A DNA stretch of 64,000 nt from Corynebacterium accolens (GTDB taxonomy: Bacteria; Actinomycetota; Actinomycetes; Mycobacteriales; Mycobacteriaceae). The notes under the pieces are model-generated. The model was given only the letters and a program-made list of their open reading frames with translations, searched no databases and was not told the origin of the DNA. Location of the stretch: NCBI RefSeq assembly GCF_023520795.1, contig NZ_CP046605.1, positions 930,001-994,000 of the forward strand. The letters run 5' to 3'. The position numbers were made by a program, and so were the translations under genes. How positions within the stretch are numbered: position 1 is the stretch's first letter; each line of letters begins with the position of its first letter. This document shows, in pieces, positions 47,968-56,377 of the stretch.

Positions 47968-48273
47968 ATGCTGTCCTGGATTGTGCTCATTGTGGTGCTC
48001 ATTGCGTTCATTGTGATCGGAACGTGGCTGTGGGGTTCGATTTTTGGGCCCGGGACGGTGATGGACCCGCCCGATGAGCCGCAGAAGGTACTGGAAAATA
48101 ACCGCGTCGCCGCAGCTCAAGGCCGTTTTGAGGATGTGCAATTCGAGGTCGTCCCGCGTGGGTATCGCCAGGATCAGGTCGATGATCTGCTCGCCCAGCT
48201 GGAGCAGGAATTGGAGGCCGCGCGGAAAAGCGGGCAAAAAGGGACTAAGCTGGAAAGAAACGAAGAAAGTTAA
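47968..48273 (+). CDS. DivIVA-domain-like small membrane protein
   Basis: 101 residues: one N-terminal membrane helix (3-25) followed by a short DivIVA-like motif, FEVVPRGYRQDQVDDLLAQLEQELEAARK, at about 59-87. This VDDLL segment is the DivIVA N-terminal signature. Position after gpgS equals that of Rv1209 in M. tuberculosis. A role at the membrane or the growing pole is possible but untested. Confidence 0.85.
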   Translation: MLSWIVLIVVLIAFIVIGTWLWGSIFGPGTVMDPPDEPQKVLENNRVAAAQGRFEDVQFEVVPRGYRQDQVDDLLAQLEQELEAARKSGQKGTKLERNEES

Positions 48274-48284
48274 GGAGCCCTACT

Positions 48285-48452
48285 ATGGCAGCAATGAAGC
48301 CACGTACCACTGGCGGCGAAATGGAAGCGGTGGTGGAATCCCGCAAGATCGTCATGCGCATCCCATCCGACGGCGGCGGGCGCATCGTTATCGAGCTGAA
48401 CAAAGAAGAGGCCGCGGAGCTCGGTTCTTTGTTGACCGAGGTTTCTAGCTAG
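48285..48452 (+). CDS. DUF3117 small protein
   Basis: 55 residues, below the size cut of usual gene finding. MAAMKPRTTGGEMEAVVESR leads into KIVMRIPSDGGGRIVIELN and a short helix ending LLTEVSS, as in the actinobacterial DUF3117 family (Rv1211 in the same gene order). AAGGAG lies 8 nt before the ATG. Function unknown. Confidence 0.9.
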   Translation: MAAMKPRTTGGEMEAVVESRKIVMRIPSDGGGRIVIELNKEEAAELGSLLTEVSS

Positions 48453-48461
48453 TCTGGGTAC

Positions 48462-49331
48462 ATGCTTTCTCATATCGTCGACATTCTGGCCGATCCAAAC
48501 GACGGCACGGCGCTTTCCGGCGCCGATGATTTTTCCCGCCTCGTTTCGGAGTCTGGCCATTCCTTTGATGTGGCCAAGCAAGGGTATGTGACCTTAGCGG
48601 CCGGTGCTGGCCTGAAGCACAAGGGCGATGACATGGATATGGTCAACGCCCGCGAAGCGTACCTAGCCACCGGCCATTTCGCGCCCTTCGTCGAGTCTGT
48701 GACCGGCGCGGTGCAAGACGCGCTCGATGCCAGCTCGCTGTCTGCATCTACGCCCGCCTCGCTCCTCGAGGTCGGCGCCGGAACCGGCTACTATCTAGCC
48801 CACACGCTTGATTCCATCGATGGCGCGCGCGGCGTCGGGCTTGATATTTCCCCGCACGCAGCCAAGCACTTGGCCAAGTGCCACCCGCGCGTGGGCGCCG
48901 TGGTTGCCGATGTCTGGCAGCAACTTCCTATCCGCGATGAATCCATCGACGCCATTTCCGTCGTCTTCGCCCCGCGCAACCCAGCCGAGTTTCAGCGCGT
49001 CCTCGCCCCCGGCGGCCAGGTCATCGTTCTGACCCCGGGCGCCGGGCACCTCGATGAGCTGCGCGAACCCCTCGGCATCCTCGGTGTGGAAGAGGGCAAG
49101 GTCGAGCGCATGTATGAGCAGGCGGAAGGCTACCTCGAGCAAGCGGCCGACCCCGTCGATATTTCCTTCCCCATTCACCTGGATAAAGCGGCCATCGCCG
49201 CACAGGTAGGAATGAGCCCGTCCGCCCGGCACATCAGCGCCGACGAGCTCGCCGAGCGCATGGCCGCCCTTCCACCCACGCTGACGGTCACCGCCCGCGC
49301 CCGCCTAGACCGCCTCCGCGCGGTTTCTTAA
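48462..49331 (+). CDS. RlmA-like rRNA (guanine-N1)-methyltransferase without zinc cysteines
   Basis: 289 residues. The SAM site LLEVGAGTGYYLA (about 100-112) and the motif SGHSFDVAKQGYVTL (32-46) are those of RlmA/TlrB enzymes, which methylate 23S rRNA G745/G748. The N-terminal four-ligand zinc finger is missing its cysteines altogether; only the His of GHSFD remains. Whether the substrate is still 23S rRNA is therefore open. Starts 9 nt after the DUF3117 gene. Confidence 0.82.
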   Translation: MLSHIVDILADPNDGTALSGADDFSRLVSESGHSFDVAKQGYVTLAAGAGLKHKGDDMDMVNAREAYLATGHFAPFVESVTGAVQDALDASSLSASTPASLLEVGAGTGYYLAHTLDSIDGARGVGLDISPHAAKHLAKCHPRVGAVVADVWQQLPIRDESIDAISVVFAPRNPAEFQRVLAPGGQVIVLTPGAGHLDELREPLGILGVEEGKVERMYEQAEGYLEQAADPVDISFPIHLDKAAIAAQVGMSPSARHISADELAERMAALPPTLTVTARARLDRLRAVS

Positions 49332-49360
49332 TCGCAGGTCTGCCTCGCGGCAACCTGTAC

Positions 49361-49426
49361 CGCCCTTCGCGCTCACCAGCAGCGCGCGGGGCGGTTCTTT
49401 TTCGCTTCCGGTGAGCGCGAAGGACG
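49361..49426. repeat. Palindromic element 10 of 17
   Basis: Left arm 49361-49376 perfect, right arm 49411-49426 (GTGAGCGCGAAGGACG). Core 34 nt. Confidence 0.85.
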
Positions 49427-49488
49427 GGTGTGGAATCGGCCAGTCACCGTACCCTCCCTTGGCGATCACGAGGAGCTGCTTGCCGATG
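49408..49488 (+). repeat. 81-bp direct repeat, copy 1
   Basis: Identical to 49679-49759. It starts with the right arm of element 10 and ends in the core of element 11, so the boundary lies inside two palindromes. Confidence 0.85.
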
Positions 49489-49520
49489 TTGCGACGCCTC
49501 GCCGGTGAGCGCGAAGGGCT
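49454..49520. repeat. Palindromic element 11 of 17
   Basis: Left arm 49454-49469 (CTCCCTTGGCGATCAC region), right arm 49505-49520 (GTGAGCGCGAAGGGCT). Core 35 nt, first 19 nt identical to element 13. Confidence 0.8.
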
Positions 49521-49630
49521 GGTGGCATCGGCAGGGCGGTGGCTGACGGAAAACGAGGGTGCAGAATGCGGCTAAGGACGGCATCATTTGACCCGTGCGG
49601 TCGGTCCTGGGGCCAGATGGAAAGAATACC

Positions 49631-49697
49631 CGCCCTTTGCGCTCACGGCAAGCACATTCTGATGGCTGGAGTCGCTTGCCGGTGAGCGCGAAGGACG
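49631..49697. repeat. Palindromic element 12 of 17
   Basis: Left arm 49631-49646 (CGCCCTTTGCGCTCAC), right arm 49682-49697. Core 35 nt, which itself begins GGCAAGC and ends GCTTGCC. Confidence 0.85.
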
Positions 49698-49759
49698 GGT
49701 GTGGAATCGGCCAGTCACCGTACCCTCCCTTGGCGATCACGAGGAGCTGCTTGCCGATG
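49679..49759 (+). repeat. 81-bp direct repeat, copy 2
   Basis: Identical to 49408-49488, 271 bp downstream of it. It runs from the right arm of element 12 into the core of element 13. Confidence 0.85.
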
Positions 49760-49791
49760 CCCCTCCACCTTGCCCGTGAGCGCGAAGGGCG
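49725..49791. repeat. Palindromic element 13 of 17
   Basis: Left arm 49725-49740 (CTCCCTTGGCGATCAC), right arm 49776-49791 perfect. Core 35 nt; left half as element 11, right half different. Confidence 0.8.
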
Positions 49792-49857
49792 GGTGGCGAC
49801 AGGCGGGGCAGAAAGGCGGGGCCGAGAGGCGGGTGGCCGGGTAGGAGGGCTGCAGTA

Positions 49858-51300
49858 TTAGAGCTTGGAGCCGGAGCGCTGCCAGTCTTGTTCGATGACT
49901 GCGTCGCCGGTGGTTTCGACATCCATGCCGGAGCAGCCGCCGTCGAAGTACACGCGGGAGGCCATGGCGATGAGGCCGCCGTCGACGAAGACCTCCACCG
50001 TGGAGCCGTCTTGGATGATGGTGAGGGTGTCGGAGTCGCCATCGGCAAGCGTGGCGGTGGCGGGAGCGGAATCGGCGAAGAAGTGATCGAAGGCCTTGTT
50101 CATGGAACGATCGAGGCTGATTTCCTCGCCGGAGTGGCAGATGGAGGCGGCGGGGTCGCCGTTGCCATCGCGAAGGGTGATGGTGACGCTGGAGCCGGTG
50201 GGAACCTCCATGACGCCGGTCCAGGAGCGCGCGTAATCCGAAAGCTTGACCGCTTCGGGCAGGCCGGTGGCCGGTGCCTGGTACAGGACGCCGCCCTCGA
50301 GCGTGACCTGGCGCGGCAGGGAGAGGGCATTCGACCAGCCCTCGGCATCCCAGGAGGCGTGCTGGGTGGCGTCGTCGCCGCGGCCGTTGCCGTTGAGCAG
50401 GCCGAGGATGACGGCGCGCTCGTAGCGGCTTTCTTCAGGAATCGTGCCTGCGGTGGCATTGGTATTGCGCGGGCGGGAGAAATCGTGGCCGAAGTCCACG
50501 CGGCGGAAACCGGAGACCACCGTGAAGGTGGTGTCTTCCAGCTGGCCCACGAGGTAGCCGGAGACGTCGCGGCCGTCGCGCTCGAGGGTGACAAAGAGGA
50601 CGTCGTAGATTTCCTCGTCGATTTCATCGCGCAGGCGCACGATGCGTGGGGAGACCACCGGAGGAATGGGGGAATCGGCGGGCACTTCGCCGTCGAGGAA
50701 GCCCGGGTCACCTTCGAAGGTAAGGCCGCCGCGCAGGGACCATGAGATACCGTCGTGGCTTTCTAGAATGACTGGCTGCGGGGTGTCGGTGCGGCCAGAA
50801 AGTGCCAGCATGAGCCAGCCCTTGTGGCCGTCCTCGCGGTCATCGGTGGCCCAATCGGGAACAACGGAAGGCGAGCGGAACCGGGTGTGGTCGGTGGTAT
50901 TGCCAGCCACCTCGCCAAACCGCACGACGTTGGGGTCGAGGGCCGAGGAGTCATCGGAGACCTCGCAGACATCGTCGATGCCGGAATAGCGCGCGAGGCG
51001 AATGGAGGTGCCCGTCGCGGCAACGGAGGTGAAATAGAGGTTGATAGCGTCCTCACCCTGGGCCACGGACCCAGCGCGGAGGGCGAGCTCGCCGCCGACG
51101 GGCGCGAGGACGTCATCGCAGTCCAGCCAGTTAAACGGCGCTTCCTCCGAGTACGTGTGTCCCCAGCGAGCCGGGGCATCGGGAGTGGGGCGGTACTGGT
51201 AGAACATGTGCCACGTATCGCCATCGCGAAGGACGCCGGCGGGCGCGTCTAGGATGCCGGCATCGGGGATGAAGTGGAGTTCGGGGCGGTGAGTCGTCAC
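49858..51300 (-). CDS. GH32-like protein, probably catalytically impaired
   Basis: 480 residues from GTG 51300 (AGAGGA 7 nt ahead). The N-terminal five-bladed propeller (HFIPDAGILDAPAGVLRDGDTWHMFYQY region) and C-terminal beta sandwich (TIIQDGSTVEVFVDGG) follow family GH32 (invertases, levanases). The nucleophile motif NDPNG reads LDAPAG with Asp18 kept, but RDP reads RSP (142-144) and no ECP motif is seen. The stabilising Asp and the acid/base Glu thus seem lost, so it may bind rather than cut fructosides. No sugar transport genes are nearby, and no signal peptide is present. Confidence 0.75.
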   Translation of the reverse strand: MTTHRPELHFIPDAGILDAPAGVLRDGDTWHMFYQYRPTPDAPARWGHTYSEEAPFNWLDCDDVLAPVGGELALRAGSVAQGEDAINLYFTSVAATGTSIRLARYSGIDDVCEVSDDSSALDPNVVRFGEVAGNTTDHTRFRSPSVVPDWATDDREDGHKGWLMLALSGRTDTPQPVILESHDGISWSLRGGLTFEGDPGFLDGEVPADSPIPPVVSPRIVRLRDEIDEEIYDVLFVTLERDGRDVSGYLVGQLEDTTFTVVSGFRRVDFGHDFSRPRNTNATAGTIPEESRYERAVILGLLNGNGRGDDATQHASWDAEGWSNALSLPRQVTLEGGVLYQAPATGLPEAVKLSDYARSWTGVMEVPTGSSVTITLRDGNGDPAASICHSGEEISLDRSMNKAFDHFFADSAPATATLADGDSDTLTIIQDGSTVEVFVDGGLIAMASRVYFDGGCSGMDVETTGDAVIEQDWQRSGSKL

Positions 51301-51490
51301 GGCATTCCTCTCTTAAATCAGGTGCGGGTTACAAGCTTGGGTTGGGGTGGCAGCCACGCCGGGGAGGAAACTCGTTGACCTGCCACGCGGTGCTTTCGCG
51401 AACTTTATGGGGCAGTGTCCGGCTGTCATGTACACCCAGAATACGGATATCTTTTAGCGCGTGCAGGGGCCCTTGCTTGCCGATGCCCCC

Positions 51491-52138
51491 TTAAAGTTTT
51501 GTCACCAGCGTCAGCCCCGAACCCAGTGGGAGCCGGGTCACGGTGGCGCCCTCGAGCTCGCGGAGGTATTCATCGGCCTCGCGCGCGGCGGCGGTATCGC
51601 GGTCGGTGCGGGAGGTGTCGGCGACGGTGCCATCGAGAAGCGCATTGGCAAGCACCAGCGTGCCGTGTTGGTGCAGCAGGGGCCAGGCCGCCTTGATGAG
51701 GGCGGGGAGGTCGAGGGCGGCGACGTCCGCGTAAATGACCTGGTAGGCCTCAGTAGCCAGGCGCTCGAGCACGTCGAGGGGGCGCGAGGGAAGGAAGCGG
51801 CCGCGGGTGGGGGCGTAGCCGGCCTCGCGGAAGGCGGCCTTGGCGCTGCGCTGGTGCTCGGCTTCTGGGTCGATGCACGTGAGGATGCCGTTATCCGGCA
51901 TGCCCGCGAACAGGTAGAGGCCCACGACGGAGGCGGCGGGGGTAATCGCCACGGCCTGGGGGCGGTCTACCACACCGGAAGACGTCGCCGTCAGCGTGGT
52001 GAGAAGCTGGCCGGTGGATTCATCCGGGACGGGTAGGCCGTATTCCTCGGCGTGGTTGCGGGCGCCGCGGAGAGCCGCCGAAGGCTCACTGGTGGAATCG
52101 ATATAGGAGCGCAGTGCGTCATATGCGGTAGTAGTCAC
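51491..52138 (-). CDS. O-methyltransferase (class I SAM-dependent)
   Basis: 215 residues from the GTG at 52138, the start that gives the usual family N-terminus; longer forms run into the divergent sigE promoter region. [29 protein letters not shown] is the SAM-binding region, and [20 protein letters not shown] plus [12 protein letters not shown] the catalytic core, although the usual Mg2+-binding Asp residues are partly replaced. Position opposite sigE is the same as in C. glutamicum and in M. tuberculosis (Rv1220c). The substrate is unknown. Confidence 0.87.
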   Translation of the reverse strand: MTTTAYDALRSYIDSTSEPSAALRGARNHAEEYGLPVPDESTGQLLTTLTATSSGVVDRPQAVAITPAASVVGLYLFAGMPDNGILTCIDPEAEHQRSAKAAFREAGYAPTRGRFLPSRPLDVLERLATEAYQVIYADVAALDLPALIKAAWPLLHQHGTLVLANALLDGTVADTSRTDRDTAAAREADEYLRELEGATVTRLPLGSGLTLVTKL

Positions 52139-52145
52139 GAATAAA

Positions 52146-52151
52146 ACAATA
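52146..52151 (-). promoter_or_regulatory. Possible -10 box for a leaderless O-methyltransferase transcript
   Basis: On the minus strand TATTGT ends exactly 7 nt before the GTG at 52138, and no ribosome site is present. A transcript beginning at the start codon would explain both. No good -35 box was found. Confidence 0.35.
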
Positions 52152-52280
52152 GGTAAAGTTGCGCGCAAGGGTGGCAAAAACGCGCCTAGCCAGCGAAATT
52201 GTGGTCTGTGGGAAGTATGTGACGGACTCACAGGATATTATCAGCGCAGTGGCTGGAGTTTCCGCGCCGAGTATAGAAAA

Positions 52281-52919
52281 ATGACACCCATGACAGAAAC
52301 GAAGCGCGATGCCGAGTCCGTTGCCTCCACCGATCCGAACGTGGAGTTGACCGGTACCGCGGCGTTCGATGCTGGGGAAGCCACGATGCCTTCGTGGGCC
52401 GAATTGGTGGCAGAGCACGCCGATGGCGTGTACCGCTTGGCCTACCGTTTATCCGGTGACCAGCAGGATGCCGAGGATCTCACCCAAGAGACCTTCATGC
52501 GTGTCTTCCGCTCCTTGGATAAGTACCAACCGGGTACCTTCGGCGGCTGGCTGCACCGCATCACTACGAACCTCTTTTTGGATATGGTGCGCCACCGCTC
52601 CAAGATCCGCATGGAGTCCCTGCCTGAGGATTACGAGCGGGTGCCGGGGACGGATATGACCCCGGAGCAGGCCTATACCGTGGCCAACTTGGACCCCGTG
52701 CTGCAGTCCGCGCTGGATAGCTTGGCGCCGGATTTCCGCGTCGCCGTGGTTCTGTGTGATATCGAAGGCATGAGCTATGACGAAATCGCCGAAACCCTTG
52801 GCGTGAAAATGGGTACGGTGCGCTCTCGCATCCACCGCGGCCGCTCCCAACTGCGCGCGGCGCTGGAAAAAGAGGCACAGACCAATGCGGAGGCGCGCAT
52901 CTTGCTGCGCACGCGCTAG
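52281..52919 (+). CDS. sigE: ECF RNA polymerase sigma factor SigE
   Basis: 212 residues (209 from the second ATG at 52290). Region 2 is [32 protein letters not shown] with the -10 recognition part after it; region 4 is [43 protein letters not shown]. It directs the cell-envelope stress response. TATAGA stands only 3 nt before the first ATG, which suggests that initiation may be leaderless from the second ATG. The next gene encodes its zinc anti-sigma factor. Confidence 0.93.
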   Translation: MTPMTETKRDAESVASTDPNVELTGTAAFDAGEATMPSWAELVAEHADGVYRLAYRLSGDQQDAEDLTQETFMRVFRSLDKYQPGTFGGWLHRITTNLFLDMVRHRSKIRMESLPEDYERVPGTDMTPEQAYTVANLDPVLQSALDSLAPDFRVAVVLCDIEGMSYDEIAETLGVKMGTVRSRIHRGRSQLRAALEKEAQTNAEARILLRTR

Positions 52920-53005
52920 AATCGAATCATTACCTCCCCTGCCACGCGGCAGGGGGACTTAAGTGTGAGTAATCCGTCTGTGGAATGAACGTGAGGAGGG
53001 TGTCG

Positions 53006-53461
53006 ATGGACTCACTGCGAGGACGCCGCACCCTCTCCACGCTCAGCGTGCGGGGCGAGTTCACTCCCGCGCAGGCGAAAGCCCGGGATAAGGCAAAGGC
53101 GCGGGCGCGGCGCAGCGATTCCATCGGTCACCTTGGCCCAGAGGCCGTCGTTGCCTTCGTGGACGGGGAGATGGAGCCCAAAGCCATGCACCGCGTGCGC
53201 ATCCACCTAGTCCACTGCGCGGAGTGCCGCGCCGACGTGCACCACCAGCGTCACGCCTCCGAGTGGGTGCGTCACTGCAGCGATGATTCCGCGGTGAAGG
53301 CCCCGCAGTCCTTATTGGCCAAGCTGGCGGGAATGGCTACGGAGGGTGTGGCCCCGGGCCCCGATGCGTCGACCCCGGCGCACCGGCCGGAGCAGGATTT
53401 CCTGGATAAAGTCGAGACGGTGGTACGCGCGATTAAACACAATCAGCGCGGGCAGAACTAA
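53006..53461 (+). CDS. cseE: Anti-sigma-E factor (zinc, CseE-like)
   Basis: 151 residues from the ATG at 53006, with GAGGAGGG 5 nt upstream; a longer start at 52985 is less likely. The zinc anti-sigma motif H-x3-C-x2-C is HLVHCAEC (residues about 71-78), preceded by the helix LGPEAVVAFVDGEM. No membrane segment is present, so it is a cytoplasmic, probably redox- or stress-responsive binder of SigE. The gene symbol follows the corynebacterial name for this neighbour of sigE. Confidence 0.9.
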   Translation: MDSLRGRRTLSTLSVRGEFTPAQAKARDKAKARARRSDSIGHLGPEAVVAFVDGEMEPKAMHRVRIHLVHCAECRADVHHQRHASEWVRHCSDDSAVKAPQSLLAKLAGMATEGVAPGPDASTPAHRPEQDFLDKVETVVRAIKHNQRGQN

Positions 53462-53482
53462 ACGGAGGGCGAGGATTTAACC

Positions 53483-54007
53483 GTGTTTTCTTCCATTGGC
53501 TGGCCCGAGATTATTGTCATTGTCCTCCTCGGCATCGTCATCATCGGCCCGGAGCGCATGCCGGAGGTCATCAAGGACGTGCGCGCGGCCATCTACGCCG
53601 CCCGCAAGGCCATCAATAACGCGAAGGCCGAGCTCAACGGCGAGATGGGGTCCATCTCCGCGGAATTTGACGATATTCGCGGCCCGCTCAACCAGGCGGC
53701 GCAGTGGACGCGGCTAGGCCCCAAAGGCGCTATTACCAAGGCGCTTTTCGATGGCGATGATGCCGCCTGGGACGACTTCAACCCCAAGAAGATGGCCGAA
53801 GACATCAAATCCGGCACCGCGCCGAAAGAGCCCGAACAGCGCGCGCAGGACAACAATGGCCCCGCCCGGCCCACCTTTAACTATGCCGAGGTATACGGCG
53901 AAACTACACAGCAGCCGGCGCAGCAGCCGCCCCAGCAACAACAAAAGCCGCAGCGTGGTGGGGAGGATTCCACCGGCGGCGGCTCTGAGTGGAGCGACGT
54001 TACCTAA
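53483..54007 (+). CDS. tatB: Sec-independent protein translocase subunit TatB
   Basis: 174 residues. The N-terminal helix and the conserved Glu/Gly-Pro hinge (IGWPEIIVIVLLGIVIIGPERMP) are followed by an amphipathic helix and a Gln/Pro-rich tail. TatB recognises twin-arginine signals together with TatC. GTG start with GAGGGCGAGGA upstream. The location behind sigE and its anti-sigma gene is standard in corynebacteria and mycobacteria. Confidence 0.93.
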   Translation: MFSSIGWPEIIVIVLLGIVIIGPERMPEVIKDVRAAIYAARKAINNAKAELNGEMGSISAEFDDIRGPLNQAAQWTRLGPKGAITKALFDGDDAAWDDFNPKKMAEDIKSGTAPKEPEQRAQDNNGPARPTFNYAEVYGETTQQPAQQPPQQQQKPQRGGEDSTGGGSEWSDVT

Positions 54008-54019
54008 TACAATGCGCCC

Positions 54020-55150
54020 TTAGTTCACGCCTAGGTTGAGGCTCTTGCCCACGAGGGAATCGGAACGGATGGCGAGCTTATCAGCCACCGCCCTAATTTC
54101 CTTCGCGGCAGGGGAGTCGGGTGCCTCGAGCACGATGGGCGTGCCGGCATCGCTATTCGAGCGCAGGGCCGGATCCAGCGGCACGGAGGCCAGCAGCGGA
54201 ACCTCGTGGCCCAGGATGACGCCGAGGCGGTCTGCGACGATCTGGCCGCCGCCTTCACCAAAGACGTCCATGGTGGAGCCATCCGGCATGACCATGGCGC
54301 TCATGTTCTCAATCACGCCGGCCACGCGTTGGCGCGTTTGTTGGGAGATGGATCCGGCGCGCTCGGCCACCTCGGCTGCGGCGGCCTGCGGCGTGGTGAC
54401 GATGAGCAGCTCCGCATTCGGGATGAGCTGCGCAACGGACAGCGCCACATCGCCGGTACCCGGGGGCAGGTCGAGGAGGAGGACATCGAGATCGCCCCAG
54501 AAGACGTCCGCCAAGAACTGCTGCAGCGCGCGGTGGAGCATGGGCCCGCGCCAGACGACGGGCGCGTTACCCTCCACAAACTGCCCAATCGAGATGTGCT
54601 TAATGCCGTGAGAGATGGGCGGCAGCAGCATTTCATCATCAAGCACGGTGGGGCCATCGGTCGAGCCGAGCAGGCTGGGCACGGAGTGGCCGTAAATATC
54701 GGCATCGACAATGCCCACCTTCAGGCCCTTATCCGCCAGCGCTGCGGCCAGGTTGACGGTCATCGAGGACTTGCCGACGCCACCCTTACCCGACGCCACC
54801 GCAAAGACACGGGTCGTCGAATCCGGCTTGGCAAAAGGAATCTCGGGCTCGGCCTGGCCGCCGCGCAGCTTCTGCTTGAGCGCGCGGCGCTGCTCATCGC
54901 TCATCGCGTCCATGGTCACGGTAACCTTGCCAACGCCGTCGATATCCTCGACCGCGGCGCGGGTATTGGTCTCGATGGTGGACTTCATGGGGCAGCCTGC
55001 GATGGTCAGGTAAATACCAACGGTGACGTCGTTTCCTTCGATATCGACCGATTTCACCATATTCAGTTCGGTGATGGGGCGGCCGATTTCTGGATCCTGT
55101 ACGTGGGAAAGAGCCTCGCGTACGGCTGATTCGGTAATAGAGCTAGACAT
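54020..55150 (-). CDS. mrp: Mrp/ApbC-type Fe-S cluster carrier ATPase
   Basis: 376 residues from the ATG at 55150; in-frame starts at 55162 and 55171 are possible. An N-terminal MIP18 (DUF59) domain (about 5-85, with ELNMVKSVDIEGNDVTV) precedes the deviant Walker A SGKGGVGKSSMTVNLAAAL and DADIYGHSVP. The CxxC that holds the bridging Fe-S cluster in many ApbC proteins is replaced (ENMSAMVMPDGS), as is usual in the actinobacterial branch. It presumably helps to load Fe-S clusters. Convergent with tatB, 12 nt apart. Confidence 0.92.
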   Translation of the reverse strand: MSSSITESAVREALSHVQDPEIGRPITELNMVKSVDIEGNDVTVGIYLTIAGCPMKSTIETNTRAAVEDIDGVGKVTVTMDAMSDEQRRALKQKLRGGQAEPEIPFAKPDSTTRVFAVASGKGGVGKSSMTVNLAAALADKGLKVGIVDADIYGHSVPSLLGSTDGPTVLDDEMLLPPISHGIKHISIGQFVEGNAPVVWRGPMLHRALQQFLADVFWGDLDVLLLDLPPGTGDVALSVAQLIPNAELLIVTTPQAAAAEVAERAGSISQQTRQRVAGVIENMSAMVMPDGSTMDVFGEGGGQIVADRLGVILGHEVPLLASVPLDPALRSNSDAGTPIVLEAPDSPAAKEIRAVADKLAIRSDSLVGKSLNLGVN

Positions 55151-55252
55151 AACTCTTGCCATCTTAGTCACGGCGCTACCTCAGGTAAACACGCCCGCGC
55201 GGTAGACTCAGCGAGAAGCCACTGCATTTAGTGAAGGAGAACGTCTAACACC

Positions 55253-55993
55253 ATGCGCATGTTCGCCCGTCCTGCCCTTGCCTGTGCAGGCGCTGTACTC
55301 AGCGCCACGTTGCTGGCAGGGTGCGCTGACCACGTTGTTACCGAGCCCTCCGCAGAGGCTAGTGACCGCAAGTCCGTAGACATCGTGGTCGACCCAGATG
55401 ACACCGACCAAGTGGTGCTGGGCGAGATTTACCGCCAAACGCTCGCGCGGGCAGGGCGCGAGGCCACCGTGCTCAAAGAGGACAAATACCAGTCTCACGG
55501 AGACAAAGGCCGCAGCCTCAATCCAGAAGGCAACTTCTATGTTGGCTGTACGGGCGATTTCCTCAGCTATCTCAACCCCAGCGAGGCGCGCGACATCTCG
55601 CAAGATTATAAGAAGGCCGAAGAAGACAGCCAGCCAGGCGGGGAAGACTTCCTCGCCCGCACTCATATTGCGTTGATGTCCTCTCTGCCCACGGATCTAG
55701 CCACCGTAGAGCCCTCCGGAGCCTACGGTTGCGAGGACGCGGAGCCGGAACTGCCCGAAAACTTCGTGGTGGTTTATCAGAAGGGGCTTTTCGACCGTGA
55801 GGAAGAAATCGCCTTTGCTTCCCTCACCAAGTTCATCACGCACAAAGACCTCTTCGACTTAGCCGAAGACGCCGAGGAAAAGGGCAGCGTGGAAAAGGCC
55901 GTCCGCGAATGGATGCAATCCTCAGGCGGCGACATCGTTGACAGCGAAGGCGATTCCGCGTCCACCGGCGGTTCGGGCCTGACGAGCTCCTAG
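55253..55993 (+). CDS. Lipoprotein with truncated OpuAC/OsmF-like substrate-binding domain
   Basis: 246 residues. Lipoprotein signal with box LLAGC (Cys24). The segment QVVLGEIYRQTLARAGREATV, followed by a Gly/Cys patch FYVGCTGDFLSYLNP, resembles the first lobe of glycine-betaine-binding OpuAC/OsmF proteins, but the second lobe is partial and two further cysteines (VGCTG, YGCED) may form a disulfide. No ABC transporter genes are adjacent. The C-terminal 40 residues are acidic and Ser/Gly-rich. It may have lost a transport role. Divergent from mrp. Confidence 0.75.
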   Translation: MRMFARPALACAGAVLSATLLAGCADHVVTEPSAEASDRKSVDIVVDPDDTDQVVLGEIYRQTLARAGREATVLKEDKYQSHGDKGRSLNPEGNFYVGCTGDFLSYLNPSEARDISQDYKKAEEDSQPGGEDFLARTHIALMSSLPTDLATVEPSGAYGCEDAEPELPENFVVVYQKGLFDREEEIAFASLTKFITHKDLFDLAEDAEEKGSVEKAVREWMQSSGGDIVDSEGDSASTGGSGLTSS

Positions 55994-56043
55994 CCCGCGC
56001 TTCAATCACGCCTCACCCCGGCGCGCCCCTTGGCACCTCCACC

Positions 56044-56110
56044 CGCCCTTCGCGCTCACCGGCAGCCGACCTTTAGCGTGCGATCGCCCTCCCCGTGAGC
56101 GGCAAGGGCG
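56044..56110. repeat. Palindromic element 14 of 17
   Basis: Left arm 56044-56059 perfect, right arm 56095-56110 (GTGAGCGGCAAGGGCG). Core 35 nt, 3 differences from element 16. Confidence 0.85.
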
Positions 56111-56158
56111 GGTGGCTTCGCGCCTAGCTGCCGTACTCTCCCTTGGCGCTCACGGGCG
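56045..56158 (+). repeat. 114-bp near-identical duplication, copy 1
   Basis: Aligns without gaps to 56264-56377 with five C/T differences. It spans element 14 and the left arm of element 15. Confidence 0.8.
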
Positions 56159-56204
56159 GTGCGTGCTGATGACCATTCCGCTTCGCCGGTGAGCGCGAGG
56201 GGAG
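56138..56204. repeat. Palindromic element 15 of 17
   Basis: Left arm 56138-56153 (CTCCCTTGGCGCTCAC region), right arm 56189-56204 (GTGAGCGCGAGGGGAG). Core 35 nt. TACTCTCCC and GGGGAGAGTA extend the stem. Confidence 0.8.
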
Positions 56205-56262
56205 AGTAGGTGGGGTGTGGTTGTGTCGGCCGCGCCTTTCCTGGGCTGCGATACCTGCACCG

Positions 56263-56329
56263 CGCCCTTCGCGCTCACCGGCAGCTGACCTTCAGCGTGC
56301 GATTGCCCTCCCCGTGAGCGGCAAGGGCG
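56263..56329. repeat. Palindromic element 16 of 17
   Basis: Left arm 56263-56278 perfect, right arm 56314-56329 (GTGAGCGGCAAGGGCG). Core 35 nt, close to element 14. Confidence 0.85.
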
Positions 56330-56377
56330 GGTGGCTTCGCGCCTAGCTGCCGTATTCTCCCTTGGCGCTTACGGGCG
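56264..56377 (+). repeat. 114-bp near-identical duplication, copy 2
   Basis: Second copy, 219 bp after the first. The identity ends inside the core of element 17, which then differs from element 15. Confidence 0.8.

Larger units (their letters stand above)
49332..49857. other. Convergent intergenic region with four palindromic elements and an 81-bp direct repeat
   Basis: 526 nt between the RlmA-like gene and the GH32-like gene. It is made up mainly of palindromic elements 10-13 and the two 81-bp repeat copies. No gene seen. Confidence 0.65.
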
